DNA from: Bacteroidales bacterium
GTDB lineage: Bacteria > Bacteroidota > Bacteroidia > Bacteroidales > F082
NCBI GenBank assembly: GCA_024400305.1
Contig: JAKSMX010000011.1
Location: 1 to 64,000 of the forward strand
Direction: 5' to 3'
Length of the DNA: 64,000 nt
Position 1 is the first letter of the stretch. Each line of letters opens with the position of its first letter. A program made the position numbers and the translations under genes. Below the pieces are notes generated by a model that saw only the letters and a list, made by a program, of their open reading frames with translations, did not search any database and was not told the origin of the DNA. Below, one piece after another: positions 1 through 11,824 of this stretch.

Positions 1-412
1 GCAGCTCGTCTATCCACATCTCGCCGCGGATGACAGGCATGAGGTTCTGGCGGATGAAATCCGCATATTCTGCCGGCGAATAATCCCTGCCCTTCACCAT
101 CGGACTGTTGAAAACAGCGAAGTAGTCATTTATATAAATTATTTTATGTTTTCTTCCGAAAAGTCCCCATTTCCCATTGCTTATAGAAACAAGACATTTG
201 TAATCTAATGATCCGAAATCTCCACCTCCAATATCGACACTCTGCTTGGTCCAATAATGTCTAAAACTAAGTGAAGGATAATGCATGCCTCCAACGGACA
301 ATCTTTCGATATCATATCCTTCATATTTTAGGAAATAGAAATTTTTCAACAACTCACATACCATTTCTGAATTAGATATGGCGGCACCTGTGTAATAATC
401 ATCTGTATTCAT
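1..412 (-). CDS. Candidate RHS immunity protein, partial (3' end off window)
   Basis: Open frame read from an ATG at 412 down to base 1 without a stop, 137 codons visible. The protein begins MNTDDYYTGAAISNSEM and has no signal peptide or membrane segment; it is rich in aromatic and charged residues. I do not recognise the family. It starts only 6 bases after the stop of the RHS tip gene, the same tight tip-then-small-gene spacing seen for the second tip. By the known organisation of RHS toxin/immunity modules it is inferred to be the cognate immunity protein. Lack of a signal peptide would place it in the cytoplasm. The C-terminus lies outside the window. Confidence 0.6.
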   Translation of the reverse strand, partial: MNTDDYYTGAAISNSEMVCELLKNFYFLKYEGYDIERLSVGGMHYPSLSFRHYWTKQSVDIGGGDFGSLDYKCLVSISNGKWGLFGRKHKIIYINDYFAVFNSPMVKGRDYSPAEYADFIRQNLMPVIRGEMWIDEL

Positions 413-418
413 AATATT

Positions 419-1417
419 TTAATGTACAAAATATATTCTTAAAGTTTGCTGCTTATTATAGTAGTAATTCACATGGTAAAGATTCTTATAACCTTGGATG
501 TAACTGGTTTCCATTTTATAGTATGGGCTATTACCATGAACTGGCCCTCTGTCATAAATCAATGTGTTTTTTTCAAATTGACGTTGTATCCACGCCGTGT
601 TTTCTTGCATTAATTCTGGAGAAGGTTTTTTTATTACAGGGTCAAAACATTGGCTATCCAAGTCATCGGCTATTTTTCTAACTCCAAACCATCCATATTT
701 TACGTCAGAATCCATACCTTCACCAATGGTGACACTGTTCTTAACCTTTCCTGTCCACGGGTTAATTCCTTCTCCTTTTGCGGCCACATATCCGCCTATG
801 CCTCCGGATATGCCGCCTATGACAGCACCCTGCCACATGCTGTTCAAACCAGCACTACGCGCTTCATCCAGATCACCCGTCATGATGTATCCACCAACGA
901 AGGCTCCGGCATAGCCGCCAGCCGCGCCGCCGATGGCACCGCCTATCATGCCCTTCGCGACCGGACTTGTTATGTTGAATCCGTCTGCCGCTGCAATACC
1001 AGCTCCAGCCACGAAGCCCATACCTCCAGTCGCTGCAATGGCCGCACCGACTCCTGCACCAGCTCCAAATGCCGCGGCATATTCCCAGAAGCCACTGCAA
1101 TTATCCCAGTTGGCTACTAAATTGGCCGTTCCACCAATCAGAGCACCTATCACGATATGCCAACAAAATTCCCCGCTCGGGTCGGTGTATCTCAACGGAT
1201 TGTTCAGGCAATACGCATACCTGTTGAAGTTCTGCGGGTTGTCGGGGCACTGCACGTAGTTGTCTGGCGAGAGGAACGATGACATCAGCGGGTCATAGAC
1301 GCGTCCGTTCATGTTTATGAGACCGAAATTATAGAGGTGCTCGTGGCCCGTGAAGCCGCGGTCGAACAGGGGTTCGTCGGTGCAATCTGTGTCGTATATG
1401 AACATCTCTTCAGGCAT
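419..1417 (-). CDS. Orphan RHS C-terminal tip (core end plus toxin domain)
   Basis: The first ~70 residues are the end of an RHS core (GHEHLYNFGLINMNGRVYDP, then FLSPDNY, RYAYCLNNPLRYTDPSGE). A glycine/alanine-rich hydrophobic stretch of about 130 residues follows, then NPWTGKVKNSVTIGEGM and a ~100-residue C-terminal domain ending YYYNKQQTLRIYFVH, which I cannot assign. A complete RHS protein would have over a thousand residues of repeats before this core; here nothing precedes it, so it is an orphan tip. An in-frame TTG at 1456 would add 13 residues, but that frame runs through a -7 promoter-like TAACTTTG, so the ATG at 1417 (MPEEMFIYD) is preferred; the second tip starts at the same residue. 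The downstream gene is its likely immunity partner. Confidence 0.75.
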   Translation of the reverse strand: MPEEMFIYDTDCTDEPLFDRGFTGHEHLYNFGLINMNGRVYDPLMSSFLSPDNYVQCPDNPQNFNRYAYCLNNPLRYTDPSGEFCWHIVIGALIGGTANLVANWDNCSGFWEYAAAFGAGAGVGAAIAATGGMGFVAGAGIAAADGFNITSPVAKGMIGGAIGGAAGGYAGAFVGGYIMTGDLDEARSAGLNSMWQGAVIGGISGGIGGYVAAKGEGINPWTGKVKNSVTIGEGMDSDVKYGWFGVRKIADDLDSQCFDPVIKKPSPELMQENTAWIQRQFEKNTLIYDRGPVHGNSPYYKMETSYIQGYKNLYHVNYYYNKQQTLRIYFVH

Positions 1418-1468
1418 CTTTCCGGTCTTTTCCTTTTGCGGTGCAAAGTTAAGCAAAATTATCGTATG
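1171..1468. repeat. RHS core direct repeat, copy 1
   Basis: About 300 bp closely similar to 3244-3544. It covers the RHS core coding part (SPDNY, NPQNFNRYAYCLNNPLRYTDPSGE), the first codons and the upstream promoter-like leader. Similarity stops just before the DPSGE end of the core on one side and at ATTATCGTATG on the other. This is the segment through which tips could be exchanged by homologous recombination. Confidence 0.85.
1444..1451 (-). promoter_or_regulatory. Possible -7 element for RHS tip 1
   Basis: On the minus strand this reads TAACTTTG, matching the Bacteroidota -7 consensus TANNTTTG, 27 bases before the ATG at 1417. No clear TTTG is found at the -33 distance, so the call is weak. 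The same element precedes tip 2. Confidence 0.4.
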
Positions 1469-1529
1469 AACAGAAACGGTGACGAGATTTTTTTGGGAAA
1501 ATGCTCTTCATGCAGAAACGAACATAAAG

Positions 1530-1563
1530 ACTTCCCCGAAGACACTACGGCTTTCGGGGAAGT
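1530..1563 (-). terminator. Hairpin after immunity gene 2
   Basis: Perfect inverted repeat ACTTCCCCGAA / TTCGGGGAAGT with a 12-base loop, lying just after the stop of the 1575-2285 gene on the minus strand. There is no strong U-run in this copy. A related hairpin lies after the 3663-4163 gene, suggesting each cassette ends with its own stem. Confidence 0.55.
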
Positions 1564-1574
1564 TGAGGTTTGCA

Positions 1575-2285
1575 TCATTCAGAGTTCAGTCTGTACTCCT
1601 GCTCCTTCCTCTTCCTGACCTCGTCGTACAGCGTTCCATCACGATAGGAATCCAAGTGATTGTTTATGATATCTTCTAACGTGAACATTTCTGCGCCCCA
1701 ACGAGTATCAACTACCAGATATATCTTGTTTTCCCTCAAGTTGATACCAAACCAATAATAGCCATTGTTCCTTCTCCATATTTCAAATAGAATATCAAGT
1801 TTCTTTTCAAACATGTAACGGGTTGGATCAATGCACAAAAAAACAAGGTTCTCACGGTATGGCACAATTTTAAATCCATCAAACAAATCAGGACCCATTC
1901 CAAGCATTACACCTTTTTTATCAACAACACTATACCAACCAATATCCAACTTCAAATTCTCTTTTTGCTCTTCTGACATGCCAGATATATCTTTGTATCC
2001 TTTTTTTGGATTGTCACTGGTCCATGTAAGATAGAGAGAGTTGAGGAAAGAACCGTCAAGGTAATCTTCTTTGCTGTGAATCACGGTGTCCTCAAAATGG
2101 AAGCAAAAAAATATTTTTATTGTATCTTCAACATCAATTCCCCATTCTTTTAATTTATTCTCCTTGATATATGACACCAAAGAAGCTGTATCAATTGAGT
2201 ATCGCTCTATCAAATCTAAAGGATTCTGGGCTTTTGTAACAGTTACCATACCCATCAATAAAAAAATAACTACAATTCTTTTCAT
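1575..2285 (-). CDS. Secreted candidate immunity protein of RHS tip 2
   Basis: A 236-residue protein with a clear N-terminal signal peptide (MKRIVVIFLLMGMVTVTKAQ, probable cleavage after AQ). The mature part is acidic and aromatic (GIDVEDTIKIFFCFHFEDT, WYSVVDKKGVMLGMGP, WFGINLRENKIYLVVDTRWG). I do not recognise the family. It begins 9 bases after the stop of the RHS tip 2 gene, so translation is probably coupled. An exported immunity protein would fit a toxin that acts in the periplasm; this is inference from position and signal peptide. A hairpin at 1530-1563 follows it. Confidence 0.65.
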   Translation of the reverse strand: MKRIVVIFLLMGMVTVTKAQNPLDLIERYSIDTASLVSYIKENKLKEWGIDVEDTIKIFFCFHFEDTVIHSKEDYLDGSFLNSLYLTWTSDNPKKGYKDISGMSEEQKENLKLDIGWYSVVDKKGVMLGMGPDLFDGFKIVPYRENLVFLCIDPTRYMFEKKLDILFEIWRRNNGYYWFGINLRENKIYLVVDTRWGAEMFTLEDIINNHLDSYRDGTLYDEVRKRKEQEYRLNSE

Positions 2286-2294
2286 AGCATCGCG

Positions 2295-3494
2295 TCAATA
2301 ATACAGTAAACAAATCTTTTTCACTAATGAGAAATCGAAAATATTTGAATTCACATAACCAGTAGCCGGATCTTGTATCCAAGACCTGTAAAAAGTAATA
2401 TCATGCGCTCCATTGCCCCATGTACGATGTATCCTACATTCCATTTTCCTCAAAATTACATTATGATAGCCATCTTTGCCTGGAATATCAAATGCAATAT
2501 CTGCATTACAATTATTAAAATAATCAAAGACATTCTCTTCTGTGAAATTTGATTCCCAGTATTCAAAATCAACTCTTTCTGATACCGATAAATTCATATA
2601 AAATTCATCTGAAACCACCCCAGATCCCATTGGATCACTCCCTTTAATCCAATATGTATCTCTCATATACCGTGCAGTTTTATCTCCACTATGATAGTTG
2701 TTGATAACTTTCGCATTTGTCGGAACACAATCAAAACTGTTTTCTGGCTGCATATAGTCAGAACCAACCGGATACTTTCTTTCTGCAACTATTACTTTGT
2801 CCCCATTCCAAAAGTTTCTTCCATCTTTCACAGCACTTATGCCGCCAGCAACGCCACCCACCAAGCCTCCTGTGAGACCACCAACAAGCCCGCTTTTCAA
2901 ACCTGATACAAGATCGTCGCCGAAACTTGCTCCATTTATCCATGCGTTCCCGCAACCAGTGATAAACCCTCCTGAAAATCCGGCGCCTGCTCTGATAGCA
3001 GCCCCAGACGCAAAACTTGTGGTGGCTGTACTGCCGGCACCTATCAATCCGCAGCCAAATCCCGTCCCCGCTATCGCTGAACTTATTCCAGAGCCTATCG
3101 CGCCTCCAACCAATCCGGCCAACGCTCCTACTCCCATAGCGGCGACAAAATCACCGACATCGGTGATTTTCCCTGCCAGCCCCTGGACCGAAAGATTCAC
3201 CGCCGCACCTATCGCCGCACCTATCAAAAGTTCTGTGAACACCTCCCCGCTCGGGTCGGTGTATCTCAGCGGGTTGTTCAGACAATACGCGTACCTGTTG
3301 AAGTTCTGCGGGTTGTCGGGGGCTTGTATGTAGTTGTCGGGCGACAGGAAAGTTGACATATATGGGTCGTACATGCGGCCGTTCATGTTTATGAGGCCGA
3401 AGGCGTAGAGATGCTCGTGGCCGGTGAAGCCGCGGTCGAACATGGGCGTGTCGGTGCAATCAGTGTCGTATATAATAAACATCTCTTCAGGCAT
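2295..3494 (-). CDS. Orphan RHS tip with papain/C39-like peptidase toxin domain
   Basis: 399 residues. Residues 1-83 are the RHS core end (GHEHLYAFGLINMNGRMYDP, SPDNYIQAPD, RYAYCLNNPLRYTDPSGE). Residues 85-220 are a Gly/Ala-rich hydrophobic linker. The C-terminal ~160 residues contain NSFDCVPTNA (Cys256), GYHNVILRKM (His344) and SWIQDPATGY (Asp375); this Cys...His...Asp-Pro order resembles papain-fold C39-type peptidases. The family assignment is by pattern only. No RHS body precedes the gene. The following gene encodes a secreted protein that is the probable immunity factor. Confidence 0.75.
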   Translation of the reverse strand: MPEEMFIIYDTDCTDTPMFDRGFTGHEHLYAFGLINMNGRMYDPYMSTFLSPDNYIQAPDNPQNFNRYAYCLNNPLRYTDPSGEVFTELLIGAAIGAAVNLSVQGLAGKITDVGDFVAAMGVGALAGLVGGAIGSGISSAIAGTGFGCGLIGAGSTATTSFASGAAIRAGAGFSGGFITGCGNAWINGASFGDDLVSGLKSGLVGGLTGGLVGGVAGGISAVKDGRNFWNGDKVIVAERKYPVGSDYMQPENSFDCVPTNAKVINNYHSGDKTARYMRDTYWIKGSDPMGSGVVSDEFYMNLSVSERVDFEYWESNFTEENVFDYFNNCNADIAFDIPGKDGYHNVILRKMECRIHRTWGNGAHDITFYRSWIQDPATGYVNSNIFDFSLVKKICLLYY

Positions 3495-3544
3495 CTTTCC
3501 GGTCTTTTCCTTTTGCGGTGCAAAGTTAGCAAAATTATCGTATG
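3244..3544. repeat. RHS core direct repeat, copy 2
   Basis: Partner of the repeat at 1171-1468. It differs by scattered substitutions, a 3-base insertion giving FIIYD in place of FIYD, and one missing base upstream of the start. The conserved upstream part (CGGTGCAAAGTTA...GCAAAATTATCGTATG) shows that the leader was duplicated together with the core. Confidence 0.85.
3521..3528 (-). promoter_or_regulatory. Possible -7 element for RHS tip 2
   Basis: Minus-strand TAACTTTG, matching TANNTTTG, 27 bases before the tip 2 ATG at 3494. A second overlapping candidate TAATTTTG lies at 3530-3537. No convincing -33 TTTG is present. Confidence 0.4.
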
Positions 3545-3600
3545 TGCGGAGGTGGTGACAGATTTTTTCCGAAAAAATATTTTTCTTACAGGAACGACAA

Positions 3601-3640
3601 AAGACTTCCCCGAAAGCCGTAATGGATTCAGGGAAGTCTT
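3601..3640 (-). terminator. Hairpin after the 3663-4163 gene
   Basis: Inverted repeat AAGACTTCCC...GGGAAGTCTT with near-complete pairing (CGAA against TTCA) inside the stem. On the minus strand the stem is followed by a short T-run (CTTTTG). It lies between the secreted small protein gene and RHS tip 2 and is related in sequence to the hairpin at 1530-1563. Confidence 0.6.
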
Positions 3641-3662
3641 GAAATGAATAAATGGAATTCTC

Positions 3663-4163
3663 CTATCTGCGCTCCTTTTCGACAATTATCCTGTCTTTTC
3701 GGAAAAAGCGGCGTTCCCTGCGGAAATACAGTTTGTCTCCGTTCAGGTATTCCGCCGGTATTGTGTCCTGATAATTGTACTCGACACCATCAATGAGAAT
3801 TGGGATGCTCAACTTTGCATGCAGATTAATCACAACAATGCTGTCAAACACATAATCTTCTGTACAATAATTACTATCAACCACAAAATCTCTTTTGCGT
3901 AATTTTAAATGCCTGTAATCATTTTCTGAAATTGGAATTTCATCAATAAGAAAAGTGCGTTCTGCTTTCTTTCCTTCATTGTGAATTTTATGAGTATAAA
4001 ATTCATTTGCAAGCTCCCAATAATTCATTGTACTTGACTTTAGTTCAAACTTTATTCCCTCATAAAAATAACAAGTTGAAACATAGCGGCCACAAACAAA
4101 ATCTTGTCCGTCGACTACGAATGATGTCATTAATAAGCAAATCAGAAATAATATCTTATTCAT
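3663..4163 (-). CDS. Secreted hypothetical protein, possible orphan immunity protein
   Basis: 166 residues with a signal peptide (MNKILFLICLLMTSFVVDGQ). The mature protein is charged (KKAERTFLIDEIPISENDYRHLKLRKRDFVVD) and ends in a strongly basic tail (RRERRFFRKDRIIVEKERR). No family recognised. It is the first gene of the RHS-tip array on this strand, of similar size and export status to the candidate immunity gene at 1575-2285, and followed by the same type of hairpin. It may therefore be an immunity gene whose toxin tip was lost, but nothing in its own sequence proves this. The 139 bases upstream show no clear promoter. Confidence 0.6.
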   Translation of the reverse strand: MNKILFLICLLMTSFVVDGQDFVCGRYVSTCYFYEGIKFELKSSTMNYWELANEFYTHKIHNEGKKAERTFLIDEIPISENDYRHLKLRKRDFVVDSNYCTEDYVFDSIVVINLHAKLSIPILIDGVEYNYQDTIPAEYLNGDKLYFRRERRFFRKDRIIVEKERR

Positions 4164-4302
4164 ATTTTAATATTTAATTGAAAACAAAAAACCGAAATTA
4201 TATCTCTACACGGGAGGATTAATTTTTGTGAGTCAACTTTTTTCAGGGTAAGACATCCAAATTGTATTCGGTTAAAAGTCATCAACTTTCAGAGTTTCAT
4301 TT

Positions 4303-5682
4303 TCATTCTCTTCTCATCATCTCCACTATGGCGTTGATGTCGTTCAGCCTTGCCGGAATGTCGATGTGCTGCGGACAATGCGACACGCACTGACGGCATC
4401 CGATGCAGTGCTCTGTCTGACGGTCGGCTTCGAGCTGTCTGTTGTATTCTATCAGGAAACGACGGCGTGACTTCCTGTATTCGGCCGACTGCTTGTCTTC
4501 AACGATAGTGCCTTCGTTCACGCATTTGTTATAGAAACTGAAATTCGTCGGGATGTCGATGCCGTAAGGGCAGGGCATGCAATACTGGCAGCTGGTGCAC
4601 GGGACGATAGGGTATTTCAGGTACATGTCGGCGATGTTCATAAGCATGTCGATTTCCTTGTCGGAACATGGTTGCAGCGGACAGTAGGTCCTCAGGTTGT
4701 CCTGAAGATGCTCCATGTAAGTCATTCCGCTCAGAACCGTCATGATGTTCGGATATGTTCCGGCGAAACGGAACGCCCACGATGCCACGCTGCGTTCAGG
4801 TGTCCGCTGCTTCAATATGTTTGCGAGAACGTCAGGTAAATCGGCGAGACGTCCGCCGAGCAACGGCTCCATGATGACAACGGGGATGTTGAGGTCGGTG
4901 AGGCGTTGGTACAGATAATCGGCGTTGATGTTGTCGGTGTCAATGGCGTGGGCGTGTTTCCAATCGACGTAATTCATCTGGATTTGCACGAAGTCCCAAT
5001 GGTATTTCCCCTGATTGTCAAGCAGAAACTCGATGACTTGCTGGTCGCCGTGGAATGAGAATCCCAGGTTGCGGATGCGTCCGGCCTTGCGTTCCTCCAT
5101 CAGGAAGTCGAGCATTCCGTTCTCTATGTAGCGCAGGTTGAACGTCTCCCAGCCGCTTAGGTTGCGGCTTCCGTTGCCCACAGAATGAAGCAGGTAATAG
5201 TCGATGTAATCTGTTTTCAAGTTTTCAAATGAGTTTTTGTAAATCTGCATCGACGCCTCGCGGCTCCATGTGCTTTCGGCGAAGTTCGACAGTTTCGTGG
5301 CGATGAAATATTTGTCGCGCGGGTAACGGCTCAAAGCGATGCCCATCGCTTCTTCCGACTTGCCTTTGCAGTAAACCGGTGCGGTGTCGTAATAATTCAC
5401 GCCGTGTTCCATCGCGAAGTCGGTAAGCCTGTTGACCATCTCCTGGTCGATGGCGTTATCTTTATGAGGAAGCCTCATGCAGCCGTAGCCGAGGATTGAG
5501 ACGCTGTCGCCGTTGTTACGATTCGTGCGGTAAGTCATCTTATCTTTCGGGATGTCGCCTTCGGCATACGTTGTCGCTTGTTCCGAAGTCTCTGATTTGC
5601 AGCCTGATAACGCTATCGTCGTGACAGCCGCCGTCGCTCCCAATGTCTTGAGGAAATCTTTTCTCGTTATATTCTGTTTCAT
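4303..5682 (-). CDS. Aldo/keto reductase lipoprotein with C-terminal 4Fe-4S domain
   Basis: 459 residues. The N-terminus resembles a Tat-type leader (TRKDFLKTLGATAAV) with a lipobox ending at Cys28 (ALSGC), so the enzyme is probably exported and membrane-anchored. Residues ~60-350 form an aldo/keto reductase barrel with the catalytic set Asp99, Tyr104, Lys130 and His166 (YYDTAPVY, IATK, YYLLHS). The C-terminus carries two cysteine clusters, CTSCQYCMPCP near 362 and CIGCRQCVSHCP near 426, suited to two 4Fe-4S clusters. It follows the polyferredoxin gene by 55 bases, and the two likely form a redox pair. The physiological substrate is unknown. Confidence 0.88.
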   Translation of the reverse strand: MKQNITRKDFLKTLGATAAVTTIALSGCKSETSEQATTYAEGDIPKDKMTYRTNRNNGDSVSILGYGCMRLPHKDNAIDQEMVNRLTDFAMEHGVNYYDTAPVYCKGKSEEAMGIALSRYPRDKYFIATKLSNFAESTWSREASMQIYKNSFENLKTDYIDYYLLHSVGNGSRNLSGWETFNLRYIENGMLDFLMEERKAGRIRNLGFSFHGDQQVIEFLLDNQGKYHWDFVQIQMNYVDWKHAHAIDTDNINADYLYQRLTDLNIPVVIMEPLLGGRLADLPDVLANILKQRTPERSVASWAFRFAGTYPNIMTVLSGMTYMEHLQDNLRTYCPLQPCSDKEIDMLMNIADMYLKYPIVPCTSCQYCMPCPYGIDIPTNFSFYNKCVNEGTIVEDKQSAEYRKSRRRFLIEYNRQLEADRQTEHCIGCRQCVSHCPQHIDIPARLNDINAIVEMMRRE

Positions 5683-5737
5683 TTTTCTCTAACTTTAAAA
5701 CCTTTATACCTAATAACCTAAATACCTAAAATACCTG

Positions 5738-7243
5738 TCAAATCATTCTGTGAACCTCGTTGCCTTCGACGTAAATCGCGCTGAACGGTCGGGCGGGGCA
5801 GACGTGTTCGCAGGCTCCGCAGCCTATGCAGCGTTCCTGATTCACAATCGGGACCATCGGTGACGATTCGTCGTCGGGGTCGCTGTGCATCATGGTGATT
5901 GCGCCTGAAGGACAACGTCTTGCGCAGTTGCCGCACTCGGCTTCACCGTTGAAAGAAACGCAATTCTTTGCAATGAATACGGCGTGTCCGATTTGAATTG
6001 ATGATTTCTCTTCTCTTGATACTTTTCTTATGGCGCCGGCGGGGCACACTTCCGAACAGGCGGTGCATTCCGGACGGCAGTAGCCTCGTTCGTATGACAT
6101 CTCCGGCTGCATGAGGTTTTCGAGTTTCGTTGACGGCCTCAACACCTGATTTTCACACGACTGCACACACAACTGGCAGCCTGTGCAACTTGATGTGAAA
6201 TTCTTAAGACTTTGAGAACCAGCAGGTTTTAATGAAACATTTCTTTTCGGTGCTTTCTTGTCTTCGATAATCGCAAGTCCGCCGTCAACGATTTTCTCCT
6301 GCGCTTTGACTGCGGAAACAGTAGCGAGTCCGGCTATCGTGGCGAGAAACATTTTCCTCGATGTCGCCGGATTTTTTTCCTGCGATTCGGCACCTTTAAC
6401 TCCACTCTCCACTCTCAAAACATCACTCTTAACTCTCCCATAGCTTATCGCGCCGCGGTTGCATTTCCCGATGCAGTTGAAGCATGTCACGCATTTGGAA
6501 TAGTCGATTGCCTTTGATTCTGAATCAATTGCGCTGCATCTACAGTTCTTTTCGCAAAGTCCGCATGACTTGCATTTTTCGGTGTCGATGTGTGGTTTCA
6601 ACAATGAATATTTTGCGAAAATACCCAAAACCGTTCCGACAGGGCAGATGTTGTTGCAATAGCCGCGGCCGAAAAACATTCCCGAAAGGGTGATTCCGAT
6701 GAAGTAAACCAACGAGATGATGAAAATCGGCAGGCTTTTGATGTAAACGTCAACGTGATAAAAGGCGTAGCTGCCCCATCTTTCCGCGAAGTAGGCGAAA
6801 AGATTGTTAATTGATTGATAGACAGGCGCAAAGATGTTCGAGGCGATTCTTCCGTAGATGCTGTAAGGCGCGATGAGAATTGCGATCCAGTTCAGTCCGA
6901 GGAAAAGCAACGCAGCGAAAACGATTGCTATTGAATATCTTAACCATTTACGGTTTTTCCTGTAACGGAAATGATTCTTGCGGATTTTTTCGCCGAGCCA
7001 CGATGTGCCGTCTTGATAAACTCCGAGCGGGCAAATGACTGAACAATAAATCCTTCCGAAGATTAATGTTATCACTACAATCGCCGCGACAACGATGAAG
7101 TTGGAAGCGAGAAATGCCGGCAGGAACTGAAGTCTCGCCATCCAGCCGAACCAGGCATGTAGAGTGCCTGTGAAATCAAGGAAAAGCAGCGTTATCAGAA
7201 GTGAGAAGATAACAGCCAAAGTGATTCTGAGTTTTTTTAACAT
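5738..7243 (-). CDS. Membrane polyferredoxin (NapH/CcoG-like 4Fe-4S protein)
   Basis: 501 residues. Four or so membrane segments lie in the first 190 residues (about 5-25, 45-65, 100-125, 172-190). Two loop motifs, RIYCSVICPLG at 65-74 and RGYCNNICPVG at 193-203, are typical of NapH-type proteins. The rest is a string of ferredoxin-like clusters: CKSCGLCEKNCRC (224-236), CVTCFNCIGKC (251-261), CTGCQLCVQSC, CTACSEVCP, CGNCARRCP and CIGCGACEHVCP. A run starting SRKMFLATIAGLATVSAVKAQ near residue 300 looks like a second, internal leader-like segment. It probably moves electrons across or along the inner membrane, perhaps to the neighbouring Fe-S reductase. Partner and substrate are unknown. Confidence 0.85.
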   Translation of the reverse strand: MLKKLRITLAVIFSLLITLLFLDFTGTLHAWFGWMARLQFLPAFLASNFIVVAAIVVITLIFGRIYCSVICPLGVYQDGTSWLGEKIRKNHFRYRKNRKWLRYSIAIVFAALLFLGLNWIAILIAPYSIYGRIASNIFAPVYQSINNLFAYFAERWGSYAFYHVDVYIKSLPIFIISLVYFIGITLSGMFFGRGYCNNICPVGTVLGIFAKYSLLKPHIDTEKCKSCGLCEKNCRCSAIDSESKAIDYSKCVTCFNCIGKCNRGAISYGRVKSDVLRVESGVKGAESQEKNPATSRKMFLATIAGLATVSAVKAQEKIVDGGLAIIEDKKAPKRNVSLKPAGSQSLKNFTSSCTGCQLCVQSCENQVLRPSTKLENLMQPEMSYERGYCRPECTACSEVCPAGAIRKVSREEKSSIQIGHAVFIAKNCVSFNGEAECGNCARRCPSGAITMMHSDPDDESSPMVPIVNQERCIGCGACEHVCPARPFSAIYVEGNEVHRMI

Positions 7244-7270
7244 ACTATTTCAATTTTCTTTTGTAAAATT

Positions 7271-8191
7271 CTAATCGTACAGGTCGGTTTTCTTTGAAAT
7301 GTCAGATTTGACTTTCGGAGCGTTTTTTATATAATTGACTTTTTCATCAATTTGTAAATCAGCTTGTTGCTCAACGTAATTGTCATAAAACCAGAGGATT
7401 TCATCAATGTTTTCATTGAAAAAGCCGGCAACGGCGTGAGCGTAGTTTTCGTATCTTCTGATGAAATACGGATAGTCGTGTTTCTCAAATTGCCTGACAA
7501 TCTTGTCGGAGCCGATGAATCCGATGTTGAAAAATCTTATTTGCTTGTACGGGACGAGGTTGTCTTTCATGCCGTGGAAGAACATTGTCGGGGCGGGGGA
7601 GTGCTTTTTGTATTTCACCGCCCCTTTTGTTGAAAATATCGCGCCTGAAAATGGAATGACACCGGCGATATGGAAGTCTTCGGGCAGAATGCCGGCGTTC
7701 CCGAATCCGTTGCATATAAAATAATCGGTCTGCAATGATGTTATCGCCCCTGCGCTTGAACCGCTTAAAATAATTTTTTTAGTATTGATTTTCAATTCTT
7801 TAGAATGGTCAAGTACAAAAGCGATTGCGGAAATGGCATCTTCGGCGGCCATGTTAATGGCGTTTTTCACAGGCTTCGTATTAAAAACGCCGATGTTTTT
7901 CGCGCCTTTTAATCCAAGCCGATAATCGGCGGCGATGGTAACGAAACCGTGTTTGTAAGCCATTGTCTCACAGAATTTTACGACTGTCGAATCAGTGCGG
8001 GATCCGGTTATGAAACCGCCTCCGAAATAAAACATTATGCACGGATGTTGCGCCATGCCGTCATCAGGAAAATAAACGTCAAGACGAAGGACCTGTCCGT
8101 CTTTTTCAATGAAATCATACGTCTTGGAGTGTTGCGCGAAACATATATTCGCAACCAACATGCAGATAATCAATGTAATGTGTTTCTTCAT
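7271..8191 (-). CDS. Secreted alpha/beta-hydrolase (carboxylesterase-like)
   Basis: 306 residues with a signal peptide (MKKHITLIICMLVANICFAQ). It has the hydrolase nucleophile elbow GSSAG with Ser146, an oxyanion-type loop FYFGGGF near 54-60, an acid candidate in FFHGMKDNLVPYK and a histidine in NYAHAVAGF. The substrate cannot be read from sequence; small carboxylesters or acetylated glycans are possible. It lies 26 bases after ligA and 27 before the polyferredoxin gene, so it is probably in the same transcript. Confidence 0.82.
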   Translation of the reverse strand: MKKHITLIICMLVANICFAQHSKTYDFIEKDGQVLRLDVYFPDDGMAQHPCIMFYFGGGFITGSRTDSTVVKFCETMAYKHGFVTIAADYRLGLKGAKNIGVFNTKPVKNAINMAAEDAISAIAFVLDHSKELKINTKKIILSGSSAGAITSLQTDYFICNGFGNAGILPEDFHIAGVIPFSGAIFSTKGAVKYKKHSPAPTMFFHGMKDNLVPYKQIRFFNIGFIGSDKIVRQFEKHDYPYFIRRYENYAHAVAGFFNENIDEILWFYDNYVEQQADLQIDEKVNYIKNAPKVKSDISKKTDLYD

Positions 8192-8217
8192 AATTTTAAA
8201 ACTTTGTTATTTGTGTC

Positions 8218-11821
<3,604 letters not shown>

Positions 11822-11824
11822 CGT

